Assembly: GCA_947501445.1 (NCBI GenBank)
Contig: CANMVS010000004.1
Coordinates: 355,632 to 419,631, forward strand
Origin: an uncultured Rhizobiaceae group bacterium
Lineage (GTDB): Bacteria; Pseudomonadota; Alphaproteobacteria; Rhizobiales; Rhizobiaceae
DNA: 64,000 bases
Direction: 5' to 3'
The notes under the pieces were generated by a model. The model worked only from the letters and a program-made list of their open reading frames with translations, ran no database searches and was not told where the DNA came from. Below are positions 29,250-37,555 of the stretch, piece after piece (within the stretch, counting starts at the first letter, position 1; the number at the start of each line of letters is the position of its first letter). The position numbers were made by a program, and so were the translations under genes.

Positions 29250-30158
29250 ATGAGCGATGAACTGTTGTGGGACGATGCCAAGGTGTTTCTTGCCGTTGCC
29301 CGTTGCGGAACACTCACCGGCGCTGCCAGGCAGTTGGGCGGTGGTGTTGCAACAATATCCAGAAGAATTGAGCGGCTTGAGGCGGCGTTACAGGTTCCGC
29401 TCTTTGCCCGCCATCAGAGCGGATACCGTCTGACGGATGAAGGGGAAGCACTATTGCCACGTGCAGAAGTGCTGGAAGAGGCAGCGCGCGTTTTTTCCGC
29501 TCAGGCTTCCATACAAAATGAGACGATGGGCCGTGTTCGACTGGCCACAGCAGAAAACCTTGCCAATCCGCTGATCATACCAAGTCTGCCGACGTTGCTG
29601 CGTGCGCATCCAAAACTGGAGATTGAAATTATCACTGATGTCGCCGCCGTCAATCTTCACAGTCGCGATGCGGATCTGGCTTTGCGTATGATTAAACCGG
29701 ACAGGGGTAATATTCGGGCACGGCGTGTGGGTTCGCTCGGTTTTGGACTTTATGCATCATCCGACTATTTCAAACAACGAATTGGTGGTCGTGAAAATGA
29801 GCAGTTCAACCAGGATCAGTTCATCGGCTGGTCAGAGGCGCAATCACATCTGCCAGCCGCCAAATGGATTGACAATGTGGTCAGGGGGAAACCCTATGCC
29901 CTTGTCACGACAACACTTTCAGCCCAATTAAGTGCTGCAGAAGCAGGGATTGGCATGGCAATCCTGCCGCATTTTCTTGCCGAACAATCCGGTCTTGTTC
30001 GTCACACCATTGAAGTGAATGCCAACCAACCCATCTGGCTTGCGATCCACAATGATCTGGCAAATTCTCGGCGTGTCCGGGTTGTCGCAGACCATTTGGC
30101 GCAGGTTGTCAGGGATGCCTCCGAGCGTCTTTCCGGTTTTGTAAGGGGGCCTGATTGA
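29250..30158 (+). CDS. LysR-family regulator
   Basis: A 302-residue LysR regulator. The ATG at 29250 follows GGAAA. The winged helix (AKVFLAVARCGTLTGAAR, then GGGVATISRRIERLEAAL) and effector domain are standard. It is divergent from the aldo/keto reductase with about 100 bases between, but no clear T-N11-A palindrome was found there. Control of that gene is likely by position. Confidence 0.88.
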   Translation: MSDELLWDDAKVFLAVARCGTLTGAARQLGGGVATISRRIERLEAALQVPLFARHQSGYRLTDEGEALLPRAEVLEEAARVFSAQASIQNETMGRVRLATAENLANPLIIPSLPTLLRAHPKLEIEIITDVAAVNLHSRDADLALRMIKPDRGNIRARRVGSLGFGLYASSDYFKQRIGGRENEQFNQDQFIGWSEAQSHLPAAKWIDNVVRGKPYALVTTTLSAQLSAAEAGIGMAILPHFLAEQSGLVRHTIEVNANQPIWLAIHNDLANSRRVRVVADHLAQVVRDASERLSGFVRGPD

Positions 30159-30279
30159 CGTTTCATAATAGACTGCGGGTTGCATTCATCGGGTAACAAA
30201 ATCTATATAGTCCGACATCACGTTGGGATTGCCCATCAGCAGTTTTGTTGTTGATGATGATAGAAGGATTGGTAAGCAG

Positions 30280-30915
30280 ATGGATTGGCAGACGGTTCTC
30301 AGTTTTTCGGTCGTGGCGCTCCTGCTGGTGCTGTCACCTGGCCCCAATGGCATGCTGATAGCAAAGACGGTGCCGACATCGGGAAAAACCATCGGATTTG
30401 CCAATGTGGCAGGGTTTGTTGCTGCATTCTATGTTCATGGTGCGCTGTCCATATTGGGCATATCGCTGATCCTTGTGCAATCGGCTCAGGCGTTCTTTAT
30501 CGTCAAAATGCTGGGGGCCGCCTATTTGTGCTGGATCGGGCTCAAGGCCCTCAAAGATGCCTGGAAAGGTGCCGCAGCGCCGACCTCTGTGGCGCCGGCA
30601 AAACGCCGACGTTCCCTGTCAAAGGGATTTACCGAAGGGTTTTTGACCAATGCATCGAACCCGAAGGTTTCGATGTTTTATCTGGCGGCCTTTCCGCAAT
30701 TCATCCCTGTCGCAGAAGGCGCGGCCCAATCGGCTTTCCTGCTGGTTCTGGTTCACTCGATGATCAATGTGGTTTGGTTTTCAGCCATCGTGCTGCTTTT
30801 TGACAGACTGTCCAAACGGGCACGCAGCAATGGATTTCAGCGTTGGCTGAAAGCGACCACCGGTGCCGTGTTCGTTGGCTTTGGTATCAAGCTGGCAACC
30901 CTGCGGGCGATTTAA
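30280..30915 (+). CDS. LysE-family amino-acid exporter
   Basis: A 211-residue LysE/RhtB-family protein with about six membrane segments. The ATG at 30280 gives the normal N-terminus. Signature motifs SPGPNGMLIAK and TNASNPKVSMFYLAAF are present. It probably exports an amino acid such as threonine or homoserine, or a related metabolite. It is downstream of a LysR gene and abuts a palindromic repeat at its stop. Confidence 0.92.
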   Translation: MDWQTVLSFSVVALLLVLSPGPNGMLIAKTVPTSGKTIGFANVAGFVAAFYVHGALSILGISLILVQSAQAFFIVKMLGAAYLCWIGLKALKDAWKGAAAPTSVAPAKRRRSLSKGFTEGFLTNASNPKVSMFYLAAFPQFIPVAEGAAQSAFLLVLVHSMINVVWFSAIVLLFDRLSKRARSNGFQRWLKATTGAVFVGFGIKLATLRAI

Positions 30916-31010
30916 ACCGTTTCACGTTTTGTTGGAAACAAAACAACGGTGACGACCTTTGGTTTTGTCAATGAATTCGGATTTTGCAGATTCCGTCAAA
31001 ACCTGAAATA
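30916..31010. repeat. Dispersed bipartite palindromic repeat, full copy, diverged
   Basis: Starts directly after the LysE stop with CCGTTTCACGTTTTG. A linker (TTTGGTTTTGTCAATGAATT) and module B follow, pairing TTCGGATTTTG with AAAACCTGAA. More diverged than the other full copies. Confidence 0.7.
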
Positions 31011-31059
31011 CAGATCGGCAGTAAAATAACTTCTTTTTCAATGTGCTGGGCCAAATAGT

Positions 31060-31419
31060 ATGAAAGCAATCAAGTTTTGGATAATCGCAGCGGTACTGGG
31101 TGGTCCGGCTTTTCTGGCGGCGAGCCCAGTGCTGGCAGGCAGCAAAACCGCCCGATGTTTTATGATGGTCGCGGACATTATTTATATGAACGGAACCTGT
31201 GAGTTTAGTTCGTTCGATGAAAATGGCACATTTTTCATAAAAGTTGAGGAGCGCAATTTTTCCGTTTTTGCCTATGTAAATGTGAATGGGAACCCCTCTG
31301 CCTGGAATGAAGCCCGGGATAGTCATGCGCATACGACCCTTGGTGTATTAAAGCGCGACCCGGCAGAACCAGCCTGCCATTTCAATGATTTGGCGCGTAT
31401 CTGTGCCTGGGCAGAATAG
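31060..31419 (+). CDS. Small secreted protein of unknown function
   Basis: A 119-residue protein with a clear signal peptide (FWIIAAVLGGPAFLAASPVLAG cleavage region, residues 1-27). The mature part has three cysteines (CFMM, CEFS, CHFN and CAWAE give four sites in total) and may be disulfide-stabilised in the periplasm. It is not assigned to any family. It lies alone between two palindromic repeats, and no strong ribosome site is visible. Confidence 0.55.
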   Translation: MKAIKFWIIAAVLGGPAFLAASPVLAGSKTARCFMMVADIIYMNGTCEFSSFDENGTFFIKVEERNFSVFAYVNVNGNPSAWNEARDSHAHTTLGVLKRDPAEPACHFNDLARICAWAE

Positions 31420-31522
31420 TTTTTTGACGCAATAAAACTGCACTGTGATTGTTATGCTGGTTTCCAAGGCATGGGTGATCTGCCCAGGCGGCGGTGCTTG
31501 GTCGCGGCACCTGTTTGTGATA

Positions 31523-31578
31523 GGGCAATTCAGGTTTTGACGAAATCAAAAAAACCTGAACGCACCATCAGACCCTAG
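31523..31578. repeat. Dispersed palindromic repeat, module B (inverted)
   Basis: GGGCAATTCAGGTTTTGACG pairs with AAAACCTGAACGC. It lies just upstream of the methyltransferase-like gene and downstream of the small secreted protein. Confidence 0.7.
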
Positions 31579-31613
31579 GGTGCCCCATAAATTCCTCAGA
31601 CAGTGAGCTGCCC

Positions 31614-32288
31614 GTGATTCCCTGGACCCAATTGGATACCGCAGATATGCCCGGTGGTGGTGCGTTGCGCCTGATGCAGCGCGGTGCGGAATTTTCCATC
31701 ATGTTGGGCACCAACGAATTGATGAACAGCCGCCTGAGTGGTTCAGAAGAGGCGCTTGCCACAATGTCGTGCGCGCGCATGCAGACCCGCAAAAACCCGA
31801 AAATACTGATTGGTGGGCTTGGCATGGGGTTCACCCTGCGGGCAAGCCTTGCAGCATTTGGTGATGATGCACGCATAACAGTTGCCGAGCTGGTGCCGTC
31901 CGTCGTGGATTGGGCGCGGGGGCCGCTTGGACCGGTCTTCGGGCGCTGTCTCGATGATGGCCGTGTCACCGTCAGTATTGGTGATGTCGGGCCGTTGATC
32001 GCTGACAGCAAGGCCGGTTTCGACGCGATCCTGCTGGATGTTGACAATGGTCCTGAAGGTCTGACCCGCAAGGCTAATGATGACATATATGATTTTGCCG
32101 GGTTGAAAGCAGCTCAAGCGGCATTGCGTCCCGGCGGCGTTCTGGCCGTGTGGTCATCGGGGCCCGACCGAGCGTTCACTCGCAGGCTCAAACAAACCGG
32201 CATGAAGGTCGAAGAGGTCAACATACGCGCCAACGGCAAACGCAAAGGCGCGAAACATGTCATCTGGTTCGCGACAGATAAAAACTGA
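31614..32288 (+). CDS. Spermidine-synthase-like SAM-dependent protein
   Basis: A 224-residue protein from GTG 31614. It has a Rossmann methyltransferase core resembling spermidine synthases: ILIGGLGMGFTLRASL is the SAM-binding loop, ITVAELVPSVVDWARG holds the acidic ribose-binding residue, and FDAILLDVDNGP is the motif near the substrate site. Many such orphan proteins lack proven aminopropyl transfer activity. No companion decarboxylase is nearby, so the reaction is unresolved. Confidence 0.75.
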   Translation: MIPWTQLDTADMPGGGALRLMQRGAEFSIMLGTNELMNSRLSGSEEALATMSCARMQTRKNPKILIGGLGMGFTLRASLAAFGDDARITVAELVPSVVDWARGPLGPVFGRCLDDGRVTVSIGDVGPLIADSKAGFDAILLDVDNGPEGLTRKANDDIYDFAGLKAAQAALRPGGVLAVWSSGPDRAFTRRLKQTGMKVEEVNIRANGKRKGAKHVIWFATDKN

Positions 32289-32311
32289 CATCTTCCGGCC
32301 CGTGGTTAAAA

Positions 32312-32674
32312 TTACCTGCGCTGGCGCGCTTTTCGTGCGGCATATTTGCGGTCACGCTCTGCCTTGCGCTCAGCGTCACGCACGGCAATGCTGTCAGCAG
32401 CCGATTTCAGTGCCCTGTTGCGGGCTTCTTCTTCCGCTGCAATCTTGGCTGCCTTTTCCGCAGCTTCCCGCTCGACCGTCTCACGTTTCACGCGTTCACG
32501 CTCAACGCGCCGTGCTTCTCGCGCCTCGGCGATTGCTTTGCGTTCTTCGCGTTTAGCCACAACTTCCGGATCATCGGGTTTCGGTGCAGCTTTGAATTTC
32601 TTCAGCATTTGCAACTTGGCTTCCGCGGCAGCCTTGCGGCGGTCGACCAGGTCGCTTCCTTTGGATTGTTTCAT
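32312..32674 (-). CDS. DUF6481 family protein
   Basis: A 120-residue highly charged protein rich in Ala, Lys, Arg and Glu. The N-terminal KQSKGSDLVDRRKAAAEAK and the core FKAAPKPDDPEVVAKREERK match the alphaproteobacterial DUF6481 pattern. The rest is predicted to be one long helix or coiled coil. Cytosolic; function unknown. Its presence supports an alphaproteobacterial source. Confidence 0.82.
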   Translation of the reverse strand: MKQSKGSDLVDRRKAAAEAKLQMLKKFKAAPKPDDPEVVAKREERKAIAEAREARRVERERVKRETVEREAAEKAAKIAAEEEARNRALKSAADSIAVRDAERKAERDRKYAARKARQRR

Positions 32675-32806
32675 ATGATGTCAGCTCGTGTCAGGACAAA
32701 TCTACAATTTCTGACGTTTTAAATAGTCTCGGGATCATCGCGTCTTGGCGCGAAACGTCAGGTGCGGGGTCTATCTAGACCATTAGACTGCTTTTAACAA
32801 TGACAA

Positions 32807-32831
32807 AGCACCGGCAAATTATGCCGGTGCT
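32807..32831 (-). terminator. Likely rho-independent terminator of methionine gamma-lyase
   Basis: AGCACCGGC and GCCGGTGCT form a perfect nine-base stem around AAATTAT. Read on the minus strand the stem is followed by a T-rich stretch (TTTGTCATTGTT), and it lies 18 bases beyond the gene's stop. Confidence 0.7.
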
Positions 32832-32848
32832 GGAATGTAATGACGAAT

Positions 32849-34057
32849 TCAGGCGGCAACACTGTTCGGCGTTGTCAGCGCACCTGTCAAATCGTCAAGA
32901 ATATCATCCGGATTTTCAAGCCCGATGGATAGACGTACCAGACCGTCACTTATGCCATGGTCAGCACGTTCCTGAGGAGTATAGGTGGAGTGGGTCATGG
33001 ATGCCGGATGCTGGATCAATGATTCAGCATCGCCCAGACTGACTGCGCGTTGAATCATTTCGAGGCTATTCATCATGGCGATGCCCTTTGCCATGCCACC
33101 GGTCAGTTCGAAGGCGATCATGCCGCCAAAATCTGCCATCTGCCGCTTTGCCAGCGCGTGCTGTTCGAAACTCTCAAGGCCCGGGTAATAGACTTTTCGG
33201 ACAGCCGGGTGATCTTCCAGCATATGGGCAACGCGAAGAGCGCTGTCACAGTGACGGGCCATGCGCAGTTCGAGGGTTTTAATGCCGCGAAGCACAAGCA
33301 TGGCATTGAATGGCGCCATGACCGCGCCGGTCATGTCTTTCATGCCAATTAGTCGAATGTCGCTGAGGTCCTGTTCGCCACCAACAACCAGTCCAGCCAC
33401 CAGATCGCCATGGCCACCGAGATATTTCGTGGCGGAATGCACAACCAGATCCGCACCAAGCTCCAGCGGCCGCGTCAGCAGCGGTGTTGCATAGGTATTG
33501 TCGACTACGACGCGTATCTGTTTACCGTGGGCAATTTGAGCAATGGCTGCAATATCCACCAGTCGCATGTTTGGATTGGCCGGTGTTTCAAAAAACACGA
33601 TTTTTGTCTTGTCGTTGATGGCAGCGGCGAGATTTTGCGGATTGGTCATATCAACATGGGTGATGGTAATGCCGAAACGACGCAGGCCGTGATGCATATA
33701 GGCAAATGTGCAGCCATAAAGGGTCTTGTCGACAATCACTTCATCGCCGGGTGACAGAAACGTCCAAAGCACGGACGTAATTGCCCCCATGCCGGAGGCG
33801 GTGGCAAGTCCGGCTTCTCCACCCTCAAGGTTGGCCACCCGTTGCTCGAGAAGATCCAGGGTTGGATTGGAAATGCGCGAGTAGATATGGCCGGGACGTT
33901 CGCCGGCAAACATTTCTCCGCCGGCCTGTGCCGTTTCAAAGGAAAATGTTGATGTGAGATGAAGTGGCGGTGTCAGTGCACCCTGCTCGTCCTGCGGATT
34001 GTAGCCGTGATGAATAGCGCGGGTGGCAAAGCCGGTTTTTGTGGTGTGCGCGGACAT
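32849..34057 (-). CDS. mdeA: Methionine gamma-lyase
   Basis: A PLP-dependent lyase of 402 residues that splits methionine into methanethiol, ammonia and 2-oxobutyrate. The PLP lysine is in HSATKYLGGHGD. The cysteine diagnostic of methionine gamma-lyase over cystathionine lyases is in LYGCTFAYMHHG (about 116). SLGDAESLIQHPASMTHS near the C-terminus closely matches known enzymes. The start is at ATG 34057 (MSAHTTKTGFATRAIHHGY). An Lrp-type gene is divergent upstream, as in the mdeAR arrangement of Pseudomonas. The methanethiol product could feed the methanethiol-oxidase-family protein at 55.4 kb. Confidence 0.92.
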   Translation of the reverse strand: MSAHTTKTGFATRAIHHGYNPQDEQGALTPPLHLTSTFSFETAQAGGEMFAGERPGHIYSRISNPTLDLLEQRVANLEGGEAGLATASGMGAITSVLWTFLSPGDEVIVDKTLYGCTFAYMHHGLRRFGITITHVDMTNPQNLAAAINDKTKIVFFETPANPNMRLVDIAAIAQIAHGKQIRVVVDNTYATPLLTRPLELGADLVVHSATKYLGGHGDLVAGLVVGGEQDLSDIRLIGMKDMTGAVMAPFNAMLVLRGIKTLELRMARHCDSALRVAHMLEDHPAVRKVYYPGLESFEQHALAKRQMADFGGMIAFELTGGMAKGIAMMNSLEMIQRAVSLGDAESLIQHPASMTHSTYTPQERADHGISDGLVRLSIGLENPDDILDDLTGALTTPNSVAA

Positions 34058-34178
34058 GACAATACTCCAGAGTGGCAAAATATCACACAATTATGTATCA
34101 TCGACAGAGGCATTTCCGTGCTATATATGCGCAAAGACAAGCAAATCTTGGCAGTATCTGCTACAATGAGACGGTTTC

Positions 34179-34637
34179 ATGGACACCAAAGATAGACAGA
34201 TTATACGCGAACTGCAGGCCGATGGACGCCTCACCAATCATGAATTGGCCGAGCGGGTAAACCTGTCGCCCTCACCATGCCTGCGCCGATTGCGTAACCT
34301 GGAGCAGTCGGGGGTCATCCAGGGCTATACAGCGCTTGTTGATCAAAAGGCCTATGGCCTGCCGATCACAGTCTTTGTTCGTATCCGTTTGCAGCCGCAC
34401 ACTCAGGAATCGGTCCAGGAATTTGAACAGAGCATCACCGCGATGGATGAAGTGCTTGATTGCCATCTTATGACCGGTGATTGCGACTATCTGCTACGGG
34501 TGATCGTGGAAAGTCTGGAAGCCTATGAGACATTTATCCGGCAAAAGGTCCACCGTATCGGATGCGTTGCATCCATTGATACAAGCTTTGCCTATGGCGT
34601 TGTCAAGCAAACCCGTACATTTGCTTCAATGACCTGA
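34179..34637 (+). CDS. Lrp/AsnC-family regulator, MdeR-like
   Basis: A 152-residue Lrp/AsnC protein. The N-terminal helix-turn-helix is LTNHELAERVNLSPSPCLRR (about 19-38). The C-terminal RAM domain has VLDCHLMTGDCDYLLRV. It is divergent from methionine gamma-lyase with about 120 bases between. Probably the methionine-responsive activator of that gene, by analogy with mdeR; the inference is positional. Confidence 0.88.
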   Translation: MDTKDRQIIRELQADGRLTNHELAERVNLSPSPCLRRLRNLEQSGVIQGYTALVDQKAYGLPITVFVRIRLQPHTQESVQEFEQSITAMDEVLDCHLMTGDCDYLLRVIVESLEAYETFIRQKVHRIGCVASIDTSFAYGVVKQTRTFASMT

Positions 34638-34765
34638 ACCGGATAGTCACCTGTGTTGTGCCAATGCAAAGATGGCCATGACAATCTCTATCTCTGGTGT
34701 TTTTCATGGCTAAACTGCACAACAGCACCATTGAACAGAATCACCGGATCTGCCGGGAGGGTTAA

Positions 34766-35734
34766 ATGACGGTATCCAGAAATTTTCTCTATTTGTCGGG
34801 CGAGACATTGGCCGGACTTGGCATTACCACAGCCAATGCGGTTGATGCGATTGAACGCCTTTTGGTCGGCATGGCAGAGGGATCTGTGTGGAGTGCGCCG
34901 AAAGCCGTCATCACCCCGCCGGATGGACGCTATATGATGGCAACCCTGTCCGCTGCGGACGATCCGCGTCTTCTGGTGGTCAAATCCGTTGTGCTGAATC
35001 CCGAAAACACGCAAAAGGGCCTTGAGCAGATCAATGGCCTCATCATGGTGCTCGACAGCGAGACCGGGCTGCCGGTCGCTGTTATGGATGGCAACTGGAT
35101 TACTGCTGTGCGCACGGCAGCCCTCAGTGCAGTTGCCGCCAAACATATGGCGCGTGCAGATTCCAGCACCATTGCCTTTATCGGCTGTGGTGTGCAGGCG
35201 CGCAGCCATCTGGATGCCTTTGCCGAACTCTATCCTCTCACACGGGTACAGGCTTTTGGCCGTGGCGGTGCCAATATCGAGGCACTTTGCAGTGCTGCAC
35301 GCGACAGGGGATTGGACGCTGTCGCCAGTGCGACACCGCAGGAGGCTGTCAGCAATGCGGATATCATTGTCTCTTCGGTGACACTGACAGGTGAGATGGA
35401 CCCGTTTGTGGATGCGCATTGGCTGAAACCCGGCGCCTTTGCAACAATCACTGACATATTGCGCCCGTGGAAAAAAGATACCCTTGATGCCTTTGACCGG
35501 GTAACGATTGATGACCTTGAGCAGGAGGCAGGCATGGCCCAAAAACTGCTCGATCCGGCGCTTGTTTCGGGCGATCTGGCAGGCCTTGCACAAAAGAAAT
35601 TCAGCGGTCGCGACAATGAACAACAGCGCACAGCCTTTGTTTTCCGTGCGCACCCGATCGGCGATTTCGCTCTGGCCGCATTAGCCTATGAAAAGGCCAG
35701 CGCCACGTCCGGTGGTTTATCCATATCGGACTAG
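34766..35734 (+). CDS. Ornithine cyclodeaminase/mu-crystallin-family protein
   Basis: A 322-residue NAD(P)-binding protein. The ATG at 34766 follows GGGAGG. It has the family's substrate-domain pattern (APKAVITPPDGRYMMATL, VMDGNWITAVRTAALSAV) and the nucleotide-binding IAFIGCGVQARSHLDAF at about 133-149. Members include ornithine cyclodeaminase, ketimine reductases and related imine reductases; which one this is cannot be told. The large hairpin-repeat array starts just after its stop. Confidence 0.88.
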   Translation: MTVSRNFLYLSGETLAGLGITTANAVDAIERLLVGMAEGSVWSAPKAVITPPDGRYMMATLSAADDPRLLVVKSVVLNPENTQKGLEQINGLIMVLDSETGLPVAVMDGNWITAVRTAALSAVAAKHMARADSSTIAFIGCGVQARSHLDAFAELYPLTRVQAFGRGGANIEALCSAARDRGLDAVASATPQEAVSNADIIVSSVTLTGEMDPFVDAHWLKPGAFATITDILRPWKKDTLDAFDRVTIDDLEQEAGMAQKLLDPALVSGDLAGLAQKKFSGRDNEQQRTAFVFRAHPIGDFALAALAYEKASATSGGLSISD

Positions 35735-35741
35735 CGGTCGA

Positions 35742-37353
35742 GGTGTGGCGCAGAAGAGATGTCCTGTGAACACGCGGGTTTGGTTGTCGGGGTTGATTTG
35801 TTTTCCATTCACGGCGCACCGGCGCTTTCGCGCCTGCCTCCATAGGGGGGGCCAAATTATTGGCCGGGCCGCAGTCGCGGCCTGATTGAGTGCCATGAAG
35901 GCAGGCACCAGGTGCTGCGAGCTCTGACTCTCGAGAGATTTCCCGAGCGGCACACCGTGCTCTATCAAGGGCAAAAGAATTCCCGCGCAGCGGCAAGCGC
36001 GAACGCGCGTCGGGCCTGATGGCCCGCCCGGTCTGGAGCCAGCGCCGACAGGCGCGATACGGTGGGAAGACAATACTACAAAGCTATCAGTATTCGGGGT
36101 GCAGCGCAGAAGAGCCTTCCCGTGAACACGTGGATTTGTCAGGCGGGGATGATTGTTTTCTATTCACGGCGCACCGGCGCTTTCGCGCCTGCCTCCATAG
36201 GGGGCGGCCAAATTATTGGCCGGGCCGCAGTCGCGGCCTGTTTGAGTGCCATGCAGGCAGGTATTGGGTGCTGCGAGCTGTGACACTCGAGATTTCCCGA
36301 GCGGCACACCGTGCCCCATCAAGGGCAAATGAATTACCGCGAAGCGGCAAGCGCGAACGCGCGTCGGGGCTCATGCCCCGCCCCGTCTGGAGCCAGCGCC
36401 GACAGGCGCGATACGGCGCGAAGACATTTATACAAAGCTATCAGTGATCCGGGGGCAGCACAGGTGAGCCTTGCTGTGAACACGCGGGTTTGGCTGGCGG
36501 AGATGATTTTTCTATTCACGGCGCACCGGCGCTGGCGCGCCTGCCTCCATAGGGGGCGGCCAAATTATTGGCCGGGCCACAGTCGTGGCCTGTTTGAGTG
36601 CCATGCAGGATGGCACCAGGTGCTGCGAGCTCTGACTCTCGAGAGATTTCCCGAGCGGCACACCGTGCTCTATCAAGGGCAAAAGAATTCCCGCGCAGCG
36701 GCAAGCGCGAACGCGCGTCGGGCCTGATGGCCCGCCCGGTCTGGAGCCAGCGCCGACAGGCGCGATACGGTGGGAAGACAATACTACAAAGCTATCAGTA
36801 TTCGGGGTGCAGCGCAGAAGAGCCTTCCCGTGAACACGTGGGTTTGTCAGGCGGGGATGATTGTTTTCTATTCACGGCGCACCGGCGCTTTCGCGCCTGC
36901 CTCCATAGGGGGCGGCCAAATTATTGGCCGGGCCACAGTCGTGGCCTGTTTGAGTGCCATGCAGGCAGGTATTGGGTGCTGCGAGCTGTGACACTCGAGA
37001 TTTCCCGAGCGGCACACCGTGCTCTATCAAGGGCAAAAGAATTTCCGCGAAGCGGCAAGCGCGAACGCGCGTCGGGCCTGATGGCCCGCCCCGTCTGGAG
37101 CCAGCGCCGAAAGGCGCGATACGGCGGGAAGACAATACTACAAAGCTATCAGTGATCAGGGTGCAGCGCAGAAGAGCTTTCCTGTGAACACGTGGGCTTT
37201 GCTGGCGGGGTTGATTGTTTTCTATTCACGGCGCACCGGCGCTTTCGCGCCTGCCTCCATAGGGGGCGGCCAAATTATTGGCCGGGCCGCAGTCGCGGCC
37301 TGTTTGAGTGCAATGCAGGCAGGCACCGGGTGCTGCGAGCTTTGACTCTCGAG
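35742..37353. repeat. Tandem array of about 355-bp hairpin-rich units (four full plus partial)
   Basis: Non-coding array between two genes. Counting from the recurrent ATTCACGGCGCACCGGCG at 35807, 36162, 36514, 36870 and 37224, the periods are 355, 352, 356 and 354. Units 1 and 3, and units 2 and 4, are most alike over much of their length, which implies a dimeric repeat of about 708 bases. Each unit carries a string of perfect stems with four-base loops: GGCGC-TTTC-GCGCC, GGCCAA-ATTA-TTGGCC, GGCCGC-AGTC-GCGGCC, CGGGCC-TGAT-GGCCCG and GCGCC-GACA-GGCGC. Open frames on both strands are by-products of the composition. A partial copy lies at 63620. Confidence 0.92.
36176..36409. repeat. Hairpin positions in unit 2 of the array (reference unit)
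   Basis: Five perfect stems in unit 2: 36176-36189 (five-base arms, loop TTTC), 36206-36221 (six-base arms, loop ATTA), 36223-36238 (six-base arms, loop AGTC), 36365-36380 (six-base arms, loop TCAT) and 36396-36409 (five-base arms, loop GACA). The third stem reads GGCCAC/GTGGCC in units 3 and 4. The fourth reads CGGGCC/GGCCCG in units 1, 3 and 4. Both sides change together. Confidence 0.9.
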
Positions 37354-37555
37354 ATTGTCCAATATATCCCGGCTCAAACTCTCCTGGCCCCGTTGATTTC
37401 AACGGCGCAGGTGTGGCGTTTTGTCAATGCGATGGTTCTATATTTCATTTTTAGAAATAATAGACTTGATGAAATCAAATCCGTCTGTTTCCGCTTGAAA
37501 TGGCATTGTCGCCATTGGACACTGCAATTGCAGCCAGTCAAGAGAGTGCACTGAA

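Noticed and set aside
34688..35653. 321-residue antisense frame across the ornithine cyclodeaminase-like gene
   Set aside because: The forward frame has clear family motifs; the reverse does not.
35742..37353. Several open frames of 60-185 residues inside the hairpin array on both strands
   Set aside because: They recur with the repeat, are arginine-rich by composition and shift frame between units. They do not resemble proteins.
35742..37353. CRISPR array or integron cassette array
   Set aside because: The conserved part is the whole 355-bp unit with no short repeats separated by unique spacers. No attC core sites and no cas or integrase genes were seen.
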